Assembly (NCBI GenBank): GCA_949752745.1
Contig: OX457029.1
Coordinates: forward strand, 46,730,000-46,793,999
DNA length: 64,000 nucleotides
Direction of reading: 5' to 3'
Origin: Protula sp. h YS-2021
Taxonomy: Eukaryota > Annelida > Polychaeta > Sabellida > Serpulidae
Positions 7,746 to 15,191 of this stretch are shown here, in pieces; position 1 is the stretch's first letter; the number at the start of each line of letters is the position of its first letter. A program made the translations under genes and the position numbers. The notes beneath the pieces were generated by a model. The model searched no databases, was not told the origin of the DNA, and saw only the letters and a program-made list of their open reading frames with translations.

Positions 7746-8852
7746 ATGTCAACGTGGAAAGACTACTTGACGAATATATACTTCAAACCTGGACAGCCCG
7801 GGGCATTTGCTGGTCCTTACAAACTGTATCACATCTTAAGAAAGCATGATCAACCAGTGACACAGTCGCAAGTGAAGAAATGGTTACAGGATCAAGACGC
7901 ATTCAGTTTACTCCAACCTGTCAAATACAGGTTCAAAAGACAACGTGTGATTACACGGGGCATTGATGACATGTGGGATGTGGATTTGGCTGATATGGGA
8001 AACATAGCTCCCTATAATGATGGCACACGCTTTTTACTCATTGTCATTGATGTGTTTTCCAAATATGTGTGGGTGCAGCCACTACCTAATAAATCACATA
8101 CCAGCGTCATACAAGCTTTTCAAAAGATTTTTCAAGACACGCGCCGAAGACCACGCACTCTAAGGTCTGATAAAGGAACGGAATTTAAAAACAGATGGGT
8201 CAAAGCATTTTTGAAGAAGGAGGGCATTCATGCTTATACCACAAAGAATGAAACCAAAGCCAACTTTGCTGAGAGAGTCATTCGTACTCTAAAGGGGATG
8301 ATGTATCGGTATTTCCTACATAATCAAACTTACCGTTACGTAGACATCCTTCCAGACTTGGTGTACAATTACAACCATAGGCCTCATGGCTCCCTTCCGA
8401 ATAAGTATGCTCCTGCCGAGATTCGTAAAGACAACGAATCGAAAGTGTGGAAGTATATGTATGTTGACAAACTCAAATTGAAACCGAAGAAGAAGAAGAA
8501 GAAGTATAAATTGAACATTGGCGATCATGTTCGCATTTCCCACATTAAATATGTGTTTCAACGGGATTATCACATCAAATGGACGCAAGAAGTCTTTATA
8601 GTCACACATCGGTGTAAGAAGCAAGGAATCCATTTGTATCGTGTGAAAGACTTTTTAGACGAAGATATTGATGGGCATTTCTATGAGGAGGAACTGCAGA
8701 AAGTGACCAAAGATATTGAATCTGTCTACAGAATTGAAAAAGTCTTGAAAACCCGTAAAAGGCGAGGAGGTGTGAAAGAATTACTTGTCAAGTGGTTAGG
8801 TTGGCCAAGCAAGTTTAACAGTTGGGTGAAAGAAACAGACATTCAAAGATGA
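7746..8852 (+). CDS. INT: Polinton-type DDE integrase with chromodomain
   Basis: The 368-residue protein belongs to the retrovirus-like integrase family that inserts Polinton DNA. The catalytic triad is readable as D80 (VDLADM), D142 (RSDKGTEF) and E176 (FAERVIRTLK). A Lys-rich stretch near residue 256 precedes a beta-rich DNA-binding segment. Residues about 325-367 form a chromodomain (YRIEKVL, LVKWLGWP, SWVKETD), expected to target chromatin. The start is at 7746 because the MSTWKDYL leader is where both elements align. The stop overlaps the ATPase start as ATGA (8849-8852). It heads a tightly packed six-kilobase morphogenesis cluster ending with the protease. The frame is intact and catalytic residues are present. 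Confidence 0.95.
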   Translation: MSTWKDYLTNIYFKPGQPGAFAGPYKLYHILRKHDQPVTQSQVKKWLQDQDAFSLLQPVKYRFKRQRVITRGIDDMWDVDLADMGNIAPYNDGTRFLLIVIDVFSKYVWVQPLPNKSHTSVIQAFQKIFQDTRRRPRTLRSDKGTEFKNRWVKAFLKKEGIHAYTTKNETKANFAERVIRTLKGMMYRYFLHNQTYRYVDILPDLVYNYNHRPHGSLPNKYAPAEIRKDNESKVWKYMYVDKLKLKPKKKKKKYKLNIGDHVRISHIKYVFQRDYHIKWTQEVFIVTHRCKKQGIHLYRVKDFLDEDIDGHFYEEELQKVTKDIESVYRIEKVLKTRKRRGGVKELLVKWLGWPSKFNSWVKETDIQR

Positions 8853-9508
8853 AGCATCCCTTTACATGCTTGGTCTCTGGGCCTACAGGCAGTGGCAAAA
8901 CGTCTCTGGTGAAGGAAATTTTGGAACAAAAGTTGATTCACCCCTCTCCGAAAAGCATTTTATGGCTCTATGCAGCAGATCAGCCTTTGTACAAGGGAAT
9001 GAAGGGTGTGACATTTTACCAAGGCATCCCAGATGACATTGAAGAGCGCTTCAACCCGAAAAAACCAAACCTACTCATCATTGATGACTTAATGACCAGA
9101 TGTCATAGCGGTGAGCGTATGACACGTCTTTTTAGTGTGGGTAGCAGTCATCAAAATCTAAGTATCATCTTTATTGTGCATAATTTATTCCATCATGGGA
9201 AAGAGATGCGAAATATTAGTTTGAATACCCATTATATCATTCTGTTTAAAAATCCGAGAGACAGTCAGCAAGTCAGTACATTGGCGCGGCAAATGTATCC
9301 TGGAAGATCTCAATTTCTCATAGAAGCCTATCAAGATGCTACCAGCAAACCCCATGGTTATTTATTCATTGACTTGAAGCCGAAGACGAATGATCAACTG
9401 CGTATTCGTACAGGCATTTTACCAAAAGATACCCATTATATATATATTGATAAAGCCGTGTACGACCAAGAACCAAGTCATTTAACCATTCGCAGTCAAG
9501 ATGTCTAA
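8849..9508 (+). CDS. ATP: FtsK/HerA-like genome-packaging ATPase
   Basis: The 219-residue protein is the A32-like ATPase that pumps DNA into the capsid. Walker A is GPTGSGKT at residues 11-18. Walker B is LLIIDD at about 75-80. A conserved polar motif in strand four is NLSIIFIVHNLF near residue 103, followed by THYIILFKNPRD. The start at 8849 overlaps the integrase stop by four bases (ATGA). An upstream non-ATG extension is inside the integrase frame and is not favoured. The end overlaps the next gene by eight bases. The length fits the compact ATPases of Polintons and adenovirus-like elements. Confidence 0.92.
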   Translation: MKHPFTCLVSGPTGSGKTSLVKEILEQKLIHPSPKSILWLYAADQPLYKGMKGVTFYQGIPDDIEERFNPKKPNLLIIDDLMTRCHSGERMTRLFSVGSSHQNLSIIFIVHNLFHHGKEMRNISLNTHYIILFKNPRDSQQVSTLARQMYPGRSQFLIEAYQDATSKPHGYLFIDLKPKTNDQLRIRTGILPKDTHYIYIDKAVYDQEPSHLTIRSQDV

Positions 9509-9827
9509 ACGCATTCGAACGAACCAGCCTTTCCTTCATTTGCTTGCACGCAGTGGGCCTAGACGGCGTAAATCCTTGCTACAGCAAGCTACGAAGGAGG
9601 AATTAACGAGCTTGTTTGAAATTTGTTTGAATATATTGCGAGGACATTTACCCTTAAGCTCAAAACGGTATAAGGTATTCCAGCGTGAGCGTCATACCCT
9701 ACGTACTCTGGCAGACAAGAAGATATCCCTTCGACGAAAAAAGAAGTTGGTGAATCAGAAAGGAGGATTCATTGGAGTGATTGCTAGATTTGCATTGCCC
9801 TTGTTAGCCAAGCTGCTGTTAAAATGA
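9501..9827 (+). CDS. Small basic protein with membrane-active-like C-terminus
   Basis: This 108-residue, strongly basic protein is typical of invertebrate Polintons, with an N-terminal HLLARSGPRRRKSLLQQA segment and a central EICLNILRG helix. It ends with Lys/Arg-rich sequence, then QKGG and a hydrophobic tail (FIGVIARFALPLLAKLLLK). The QKGG step could be a cut site for the element's own adenain-like protease, releasing an amphipathic peptide; this is inference. It could be a virion core or membrane-lytic component. It is conserved in element 2 (34265-34591). It overlaps the ATPase by eight bases and the next gene by four (ATGA). Confidence 0.8.
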   Translation: MSKRIRTNQPFLHLLARSGPRRRKSLLQQATKEELTSLFEICLNILRGHLPLSSKRYKVFQRERHTLRTLADKKISLRRKKKLVNQKGGFIGVIARFALPLLAKLLLK

Positions 9828-10411
9828 AGCATGCTATGAAAATGGTTCTCATTCCTGAACATGAATACAAATTGTTATTGGAAAAGAAGGGGAAACATGG
9901 TGGTGGTGGCGACATCAAAGCAAAAGTCAAGACACTTTTACGTGGGAAACGAACGCGTGAAAAGGCCATGGAAATGTCTCAACTCCTTGGCCGCCATCTA
10001 CGAACAAGTCAGTCCCAACAACAGCGGCAGCAAAAACCCTCACCACCACCACCACTAGAAAAGCTCGTGTTAAGTCATTTTCAACCGATCTATCATGGAA
10101 AAGTACAACAACTTTTAGCAGACCTGAAGAAACATGGTACGACATGGACAGAGAAGAATGAACTTGTGTTGAAAACGGGCGATGTCATTACAAATTCTAA
10201 CATGGTTGATTTGATGAAAGAAGCATTGGTAGCGACAAGAAGAAAGGAACGCACCATACCACCCCATGGCTGGCATCCGTTTATCCAGGAAATTGTCGAT
10301 GCTAATATTCCAAAAACAACGTTTAGTAAAAAGACCACTCGTGAAGACATTGCAACAGAAATGAACCAGCGTCAGCAAAGACAGTTTCCGATAGGATGGG
10401 AAAATTTTTAA
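9824..10411 (+). CDS. Conserved Polinton protein of unknown function
   Basis: The 195-residue protein is conserved in element 2 (33687-34268). The N-terminus has MVLIPEHEY.LLLEKK, followed by a basic linker and a Gln/Pro-rich variable stretch. The C-terminal domain has VITNSNMVDLMKEAL, then PHGWHPFIQEIVDANIPKT. The combination of a helix, a GW motif and a short terminal tail recurs in Polinton-type elements, but I know no assigned function. It begins with an ATGA overlap with the preceding gene and overlaps the next gene by 16 bases, so it is part of the capsid cluster and probably structural or assembly-related. Confidence 0.8.
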   Translation: MKHAMKMVLIPEHEYKLLLEKKGKHGGGGDIKAKVKTLLRGKRTREKAMEMSQLLGRHLRTSQSQQQRQQKPSPPPPLEKLVLSHFQPIYHGKVQQLLADLKKHGTTWTEKNELVLKTGDVITNSNMVDLMKEALVATRRKERTIPPHGWHPFIQEIVDANIPKTTFSKKTTREDIATEMNQRQQRQFPIGWENF

Positions 10412-10540
10412 CATGGTTGAAAGAGCTATGGTGTTGTTGTTGTGGTGGCCAGGAAGAGAAACCGACTATTTCAACTATTTCGACTATTCCTGTGAAGATC
10501 CGATGCACAAGTGTGTGTTGTGAAGGAGAAGTCCATCAGC

Positions 10541-10573
<33 letters not shown>

Positions 10574-10665
10574 TAAAAGAGGATGAGACTTTGCATACTT
10601 GGTCGAATGGCGCGCGCTATCCTGAGGTATATAGGCAACGACGACGACGCACCCATACCATTTGA
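10396..10665 (+). CDS. Small Cys-rich acidic protein
   Basis: This 89-residue protein starts inside the end of the previous gene. Its start (MGKFLTWLKELWCCCC) is amphipathic with a Cys run, suggesting membrane association or lipidation; this is inference. A second Cys group (C-x4-CC) follows, then a run of about ten Asp from a GAT repeat, then a conserved HTWSNGARY.EVYRQR tail. Element 2 has a 69-residue homologue (33493-33702) lacking the Asp run, which supports real coding. The function is unknown. Confidence 0.7.
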
Positions 10666-10679
10666 GAGGTTTCCCTACC

Positions 10680-11444
10680 ATGGAGTCGACAAGCTTTTAC
10701 ATTACTTTGCCGAGCAATGCGAGTATGAACTATTATCCCAACAACAAGGCTTCGAATTATCAAATTCGTATGCCTCGAACCATCTACCTGAATGGAAGAT
10801 ATGAAGTGGCTTTAGCTGAAATTCAATATCCGCATACATGGACAACGATGAGACATGGCATGGACTATTCTATTCAGTATCGACAACAACCGCTGACAGA
10901 TATTGTTCTTGACACTATCAATATTCCTTATGGCTACTACAGATCCATACCAGAGATATGTCATGCAGTGAATGAAGAAGCGACTGATTCTATGAAAGAT
11001 GACCTTAAAGACGCTATTCGGCTAAAGTATGATAAAATTAGACGACGTGTGTTTCTATTTCTAAATTATAACTTTGAAGTGTCCTTCTCCACTGGATTAG
11101 CTGAGATTTTAGGATTTATCCCAGATCACTGGTATACTGAAACGTGTACAGCTGATCATAAAGCCGATGTGAAACAGGGGTTTTATACACTGTATGTGTA
11201 TTGTAGTATTTGTGAACCACAAGTGGTTGGGGATTATTATGTGCCTTTGCTACGCTCTGTTGGGATACAAGGCCATGATGGTGACATTGTTATGAAAACG
11301 TACAGCGAACCGCACTATGTCCCTGTAAACACATCCAAATTTGACATGATAGAGATGAATATAAAGGATGACACAGGCCATACTGTTCCATTTCAAACTG
11401 GAAAGGTGATCTGTAAACTTCATTTTCGACCAAAAGCATTATGA
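10680..11444 (+). CDS. Penton-like minor capsid protein, putative
   Basis: The 254-residue protein has an N-terminal MESTSFYITLPSNAS, then Y.NNKASNY, RMPR.I.L.G.YEVAL and AEIQYPHTW. This signature is common in Polinton/adintovirus elements just upstream of the core and capsid genes. Its predicted strand-rich content and position fit a single-jelly-roll vertex (penton) protein, but that assignment is by context, not by a readable motif. Start at 10680 is chosen because the element 2 homologue begins identically (33480). The stop overlaps the next ATG as ATGA (11441-11444). Confidence 0.75.
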   Translation: MESTSFYITLPSNASMNYYPNNKASNYQIRMPRTIYLNGRYEVALAEIQYPHTWTTMRHGMDYSIQYRQQPLTDIVLDTINIPYGYYRSIPEICHAVNEEATDSMKDDLKDAIRLKYDKIRRRVFLFLNYNFEVSFSTGLAEILGFIPDHWYTETCTADHKADVKQGFYTLYVYCSICEPQVVGDYYVPLLRSVGIQGHDGDIVMKTYSEPHYVPVNTSKFDMIEMNIKDDTGHTVPFQTGKVICKLHFRPKAL

Positions 11445-11797
11445 AAGCCTACACACACGATCCGTCTGCATATCGCAACCATTTTCTTCGTCAAGTGGGT
11501 GGAGAATTACCAGGATTCAAAGGAGCGCGAATACAGTATGGAGATGGTATTGGTTCAATACTGGGATCATTGGCTCGTAGAGCTATTCCACTACTTAAGG
11601 CTGGGGCTAAGATCGTTGCGCCACATCTTAAGAAGGCTGCAAAGAATGTTGCGAAAGATGTTACGGGTCGAGTAGCACAGCGTGTGTTTGGTGGTGGTGA
11701 TGTCCATAAAAAGAGAGTGCAACCGACGAAACGTGCCAGAAGACGAAAAACAGCTAGACGGATAACATCAAAAAAGCATAAAAGAGATATCTTTTAA
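11441..11797 (+). CDS. pVI/X-like virion core protein
   Basis: The 118-residue basic protein has an N-terminal QVGGELPGFKG, then a Gly-rich amphipathic segment (YGDGIGSILGSLARRAIPLL), an Ala/Lys helix and a C-terminal Arg/Lys-rich tail. The layout resembles minor core or membrane-active proteins of adenovirus-like virions. QVGG and FKGA are plausible sites for the adenain-like protease encoded downstream. Element 2 has a 113-residue homologue (32390-32731). It lies four bases before the capsid gene and overlaps the penton-like gene by four. Role inferred from composition and neighbours. Confidence 0.78.
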   Translation: MKAYTHDPSAYRNHFLRQVGGELPGFKGARIQYGDGIGSILGSLARRAIPLLKAGAKIVAPHLKKAAKNVAKDVTGRVAQRVFGGGDVHKKRVQPTKRARRRKTARRITSKKHKRDIF

Positions 11798-11801
11798 AAT
11801 C

Positions 11802-13175
11802 ATGTCTCTCATTCACAATCATTCGTGTGAATGCAGTCTTTCTCCATTGGAATGGTTTCACGTACCGCCGACGCAAACTGCTGTAGAGAAAAGTTATAAT
11901 GTCGACTATCAACCACTGACTACCATTAGAGAGGGGGCTCCCATAGAATTCTACATTCCTGCGAGTACAGAAGAATATCTGGATTTAAAGAACAGCAAAC
12001 TTCATATTGTATGCCGCATTGTAAAGGCTGATGGAACAGTGTGTGGCGCAGATGATAATGTCTCTTGCATCAATGATGTGTTTAATGGGTTATGGTCTAA
12101 TATTGAATTGTTTCTGAATGATCGGTTGGTTTCGCATAGTAACAACACCCATGGCTATACCAGCATTATCTCTCATCTCATCCATGATTCGGAAGAAAGT
12201 CTCCATTCTGAGCGCTCTATGCGGCTCATGTACAAGGATACTGCTGGGTCGATGAATAGTTATGAGGTGAAAAGACCTAATCATGAACACTATGTATCCG
12301 GGTTTCATGTCAATGCCGACGGTGGTGATCTAGCTGAGCAAGGCAATAATGGCTTACATCATCGTTATTTGCATACGCGTCTCAGCCGTGAGTTTATGCT
12401 CGCAGGTGGTTTGAGGATAGATTTGTTTGAGCAGGATCGCTATCTTCCGAATGGTATCAGTTTGAAGTTGCGTTTCCATAGACAGAAAGATGATTATGTA
12501 TTGATGGCTGTAGATAATACCTATAAGGTAGAAGTGAAAGAGGCATTTTTAACCATTCGCAAAGTGAGGGTGAGTCCAGGGATTCAGTTAGGGCATACAG
12601 ACGCATTGCTGAAAAGTCCTGCCAAGCTCATCATCACTAGAAAAGAATGTAAAGTCTTGGCCATTCCGGCAGGATTTCGGTCTTTTGTGAAAGACAACAT
12701 CTTTTTGGGTCAATTGCCAAATCGCATTGTCATTGGGCTGGTTCATAATGAAGCTTTTGGTGGGTCAGTATTGAGGAATCCATATGATTTCAAACATTTT
12801 GATCTGAACTATATGCAACTGTACACGGATGGTGAACCAGTCCTATCCAAACCGCTCAAGCTTGACATTCCACAGAACAAGTACCTGGACGCTTTTGAAA
12901 CGCTTTACAAATCGTTTGATCGATTGAATGGTGAGAAAAGTTCCATTATAAAAAGGGAAGATTGGCCTAGAGGGTATTCTTTATTTTCGTTTGACTTAAC
13001 ACCGGATTATGATGGAGCTGATCATTTTCCCCTGATCAAGCATGGGAATTTGCGGCTAGAAATGAACTTTGCTAGGGCTTTGCAACCTACCATCAATGTC
13101 ATCGTCTATGCTGAATTCGACAACATTATTGATATCAGTGCCAATCGTAGCATCCAATTCGACTACCAGTCATGA
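11802..13175 (+). CDS. MCP: Major capsid protein (hexon-like)
   Basis: The 457-residue protein contains the Polinton capsid signature VPPTQTAVEKSY and PLT..REGAPIEFYIPAS near residues 21-55, followed by LDLKNSKLHIVCRI, IELFLNDRLVS and LMYKDTAG. These are typical of the invertebrate proteins related to C. elegans F54H12.2, regarded as double-jelly-roll capsid proteins. Strand-rich content and a length of about 450 fit the compact capsid proteins of this lineage. The frame is complete here, whereas element 2 lacks residues about 282-398. The stop overlaps the protease start as ATGA (13172-13175). Confidence 0.88.
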   Translation: MSLIHNHSCECSLSPLEWFHVPPTQTAVEKSYNVDYQPLTTIREGAPIEFYIPASTEEYLDLKNSKLHIVCRIVKADGTVCGADDNVSCINDVFNGLWSNIELFLNDRLVSHSNNTHGYTSIISHLIHDSEESLHSERSMRLMYKDTAGSMNSYEVKRPNHEHYVSGFHVNADGGDLAEQGNNGLHHRYLHTRLSREFMLAGGLRIDLFEQDRYLPNGISLKLRFHRQKDDYVLMAVDNTYKVEVKEAFLTIRKVRVSPGIQLGHTDALLKSPAKLIITRKECKVLAIPAGFRSFVKDNIFLGQLPNRIVIGLVHNEAFGGSVLRNPYDFKHFDLNYMQLYTDGEPVLSKPLKLDIPQNKYLDAFETLYKSFDRLNGEKSSIIKREDWPRGYSLFSFDLTPDYDGADHFPLIKHGNLRLEMNFARALQPTINVIVYAEFDNIIDISANRSIQFDYQS

Positions 13176-13612
13176 ACACGAAGCAGATCGAAGCTATCCT
13201 GAGCCATGATGCCGCGACCAAAGACTTGTTTCAAGGTGTGTTTCCCATGGACCAGTTACCACCGTCTTTACAACGCGGTGCCTATGTCATCAACACCGAC
13301 GATCATGATGAACCAGGAGAGCATTGGGTGGCAGTGTATTATGACAAAGACCCTGTGGAATACTTTGACTCTTATGGACTGTTACCTCTCGATGAGCGTT
13401 TAGAAACATTTTTAAGAAATGACTATATGTATAATTCCATCTCATTACAAACGCCGATATCATCGGCGTGTGGTTTTTATTGTGTATATTATATATGGCA
13501 TAGAGCTCGAGGTCAGAGTATGTTTGAGATTGTGAATATATTAAAAAGAAAGGATGGGGATTTTATTGTAAAGGATTTTGTCTATAGACATTATAAACCA
13601 TTGTTTTATTAA
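13172..13612 (+). CDS. PRO: Adenain-like (Ulp1-fold) cysteine protease
   Basis: The 146-residue protein carries the catalytic residues of the adenovirus-type maturation protease in order: H51 (GEHWVAVYY), D66 (EYFDSYG), Q93 (SLQTP) and C100 (SACGFYCVYY). Asp replaces the Glu seen in adenain at the second position. The length is shorter than adenain's (about 200), as usual in Polintons. It probably cleaves capsid and core precursors, including GG-containing sites in the two small basic proteins. It is the last gene of the rightward cluster and converges on the PC4-like genes from the other strand. Confidence 0.95.
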   Translation: MNTKQIEAILSHDAATKDLFQGVFPMDQLPPSLQRGAYVINTDDHDEPGEHWVAVYYDKDPVEYFDSYGLLPLDERLETFLRNDYMYNSISLQTPISSACGFYCVYYIWHRARGQSMFEIVNILKRKDGDFIVKDFVYRHYKPLFY

Positions 13613-13695
13613 TGGTGTAGTTAAGCTGTAGTTAAGTTGTTAAAGAATTGTTCAAATGTTGGGAAAAGAAAACTCTAAGTTTCAAACTGGTCTTG

Positions 13696-13701
13696 TTTAT
13701 T
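13696..13701 (-). terminator. Poly(A) signal of the polymerase-side genes
   Basis: AATAAA on the minus strand within CCAATAAACAAGACC. The same AATAAACAAGAC block is kept in element 2 at 30721, placing it at the convergent junction in both. Confidence 0.65.
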
Positions 13702-13742
13702 GGTGTTTTCTCCCCCCCCCCTCTTATCTACCAACTACTTTT

Positions 13743-14120
13743 TTACAAGTTCTCTCTCAATACATTGATCAATGTATGCCATTCATTGCAATTTAAATTA
13801 ATATAGGTATCATAGACATTACACCCACGTTTGTAAATGCTATGAAAGCTTACATAACACACATCACCAAACTTTATCACTTTAACAGTTTCATGTTCAG
13901 ACAGTTTGAGTTCATATCCTTCTTCTATGTCCATCAGCCGCATCAGCCGCATCAGCCGCATAGGCTGTGTCACCTCAATGGATTTGGTACCCCGCTTGAG
14001 TTGTATTCCATCCTCTTTGAATTCAAGCAGAAGATTCTTCCCAATCCAATGCGTGTAACAGCGCGTTCCATTCCGCTGTGCTGAGGGTGATGATGTCGCA
14101 GTCTTCTGTAAGCTCGTCAT
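13743..14120 (-). CDS. PC4-like small protein 4, overlapping frame
   Basis: The 125-residue protein begins at an ATG (14120) inside the preceding gene, in the +1 frame; a longer non-ATG extension is not used. The N-terminal overlap encodes HWIGKNLLLEFKE, and the C-terminal part has two strand blocks (YELKLSEHETVKVIKFGDVCYVSF) and an ending INLNCNEWHTLINVL. The ending is the helix of a PC4-like fold with its EWxxL motif. A short Arg-Leu-Met repeat (CAT/CGG repeat near 13933-13960) is absent from element 2. The element 2 homologue (30083-30457) keeps the same overlap, so both frames are under constraint. Confidence 0.65.
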   Translation of the reverse strand: MTSLQKTATSSPSAQRNGTRCYTHWIGKNLLLEFKEDGIQLKRGTKSIEVTQPMRLMRLMRLMDIEEGYELKLSEHETVKVIKFGDVCYVSFHSIYKRGCNVYDTYINLNCNEWHTLINVLRENL

Positions 14121-14376
14121 ATTGGCGAAATTGTACAAACACGTCTAGACCGTTCTCAGTCACACGCACATCTAATTCATTTGAGACTGCTAGGAAAAAG
14201 CCGGGTATTCTCAACTCGTCTAGGTGATCCTTCAACACGGATTGGTCCTCAAGCGATAGGACGAGATACTGTCCAAAATGCCGTAGCACAATGTCATCAC
14301 ATAAGTTTCTCAGATAGGAGAACTCATAGGTCATGGGTTCATAATCCATCACATAGTCGTCTTCCATCGCGTCCAT
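14023..14376 (-). CDS. PC4-like small protein 3
   Basis: The 117-residue protein is conserved in element 2 (29839-30180). Beta strands (YLVLSLEDQS, ELDVRVTENGLDVFVQFRQYD) lead to ITLSTAEWNALLHALD, matching the strand-helix end of PC4/Sub1. The ATG at 14376 gives a three-residue longer N-terminus than the element 2 alignment would (14367). The final 98 bases overlap the next gene in another frame. It is probably a nucleic-acid-binding accessory factor. Membership of the PC4 fold is inferred by comparison with the clearer paralogue at 14777-15133. Confidence 0.7.
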   Translation of the reverse strand: MDAMEDDYVMDYEPMTYEFSYLRNLCDDIVLRHFGQYLVLSLEDQSVLKDHLDELRIPGFFLAVSNELDVRVTENGLDVFVQFRQYDELTEDCDIITLSTAEWNALLHALDWEESSA

Positions 14377-14382
14377 GTATTT

Positions 14383-14757
14383 TTATACTCGGATGATGTC
14401 AAACAGTGGATGCTGTATCGCTTCGAGGAATCGTAAGGCTGCGCGCCAGTTCTTGATATCAAAGAAGATCAACTGTGCATAGGGTGTATCTGGCACAACT
14501 CCCTTATAATCCTTTGGATAATCCTGTAAAAGATTTCTACAGAATGTCACACGTATGTTAGAATTATATTCAGCCACCGTCACTTCCAGTTTATTTTCAA
14601 GTCTGCGTTTAAACCCAGCTTCAAGCGGTATGGTTTTAAAGTCTTTCCACACTTCAGGTTTAAACCGATAATCAGAAATTCTCTGAGAACCCATCATCAC
14701 TTCATTCTTCTCATTGACAGTAAGGTAAACACCATTGTTTAACATGAGTGCATTCAT
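14383..14757 (-). CDS. PC4-like small protein 2, divergent
   Basis: The 124-residue protein is conserved in element 2 (29408-29779). It begins MNALMLN.G.YLTVNE and contains W.DFK.IPLE.GFKRRLE, VTVAEYNSNIRV..CRNLLQDYP and a closing FFDIKNWRA.LRFLE. The final block parallels the W-bearing helix of the other PC4-like proteins, but the central region is diverged, so the fold assignment is tentative. It sits six bases from the neighbouring PC4-like gene and 19 bases from the canonical one, apparently in one transcription unit. Confidence 0.65.
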   Translation of the reverse strand: MNALMLNNGVYLTVNEKNEVMMGSQRISDYRFKPEVWKDFKTIPLEAGFKRRLENKLEVTVAEYNSNIRVTFCRNLLQDYPKDYKGVVPDTPYAQLIFFDIKNWRAALRFLEAIQHPLFDIIRV

Positions 14758-14776
14758 GATTGTTACCTTGGTATGA

Positions 14777-15133
14777 CTAGTCGTCTTGTCTGCGAAGCCT
14801 TTTATCCACTTCTTTCACCTGCTTCTTCAGCATTTTCCATTCAGGTATGGTCAGCAAGATACCCTTTTTCGTCGGACGGTTCCTTCCAGTCCCCTCATCT
14901 CTCAGGTATTTCCGAATGTTCACCACACCTTCATCGCTTTGTTTCATAATCTTGATATACTTTCCATTGCCTAGAGAAAGCATTCCATCCCACGACTGTG
15001 GTGTCGTCGCCGCCGTCTCCACTTTTAATTTCTTGATAGTGGTGGTGGTGGTGGAATTGTTCACGTTCAAGTCTTTCACTGTATCTGCTAGAGTATCCAT
15101 ATCCGTTATATCCGTTGGCACAGATCGCTTCAT
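14777..15133 (-). CDS. PC4/Sub1-like ssDNA-binding protein
   Basis: The 118-residue protein has a Thr/Lys-rich N-terminal tail and a C-terminal domain with the PC4 pattern: SLGNGKYIKIM, VVNIRKYLRDEG, RPTKKGILLTIPEWKMLKKQV. These give the strands, the basic GKKG-type turn and the W-bearing helix of the PC4 dimer. PC4 family proteins bind melted DNA and act in transcription or replication. The start at 15133 is chosen because it aligns with element 2 and because the upstream in-frame ATG (15178) lies within ten bases of the TATA box, before the expected transcription start. Confidence 0.8.
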   Translation of the reverse strand: MKRSVPTDITDMDTLADTVKDLNVNNSTTTTTIKKLKVETAATTPQSWDGMLSLGNGKYIKIMKQSDEGVVNIRKYLRDEGTGRNRPTKKGILLTIPEWKMLKKQVKEVDKRLRRQDD

Positions 15134-15182
15134 GTTCACCCTCAACTCACTCTGAAACTGAAGTTTGGTGAAAGTCATCCCC

Positions 15183-15191
15183 CCTTTTATA
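15183..15191 (-). promoter_or_regulatory. TATA box overlapping the polymerase stop codon
   Basis: TATAAAAGG on the minus strand includes the polymerase TAA stop (15187-15189). In element 2 the corresponding TATATAAGG at 28980-28988 again contains the stop. Confidence 0.7.
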
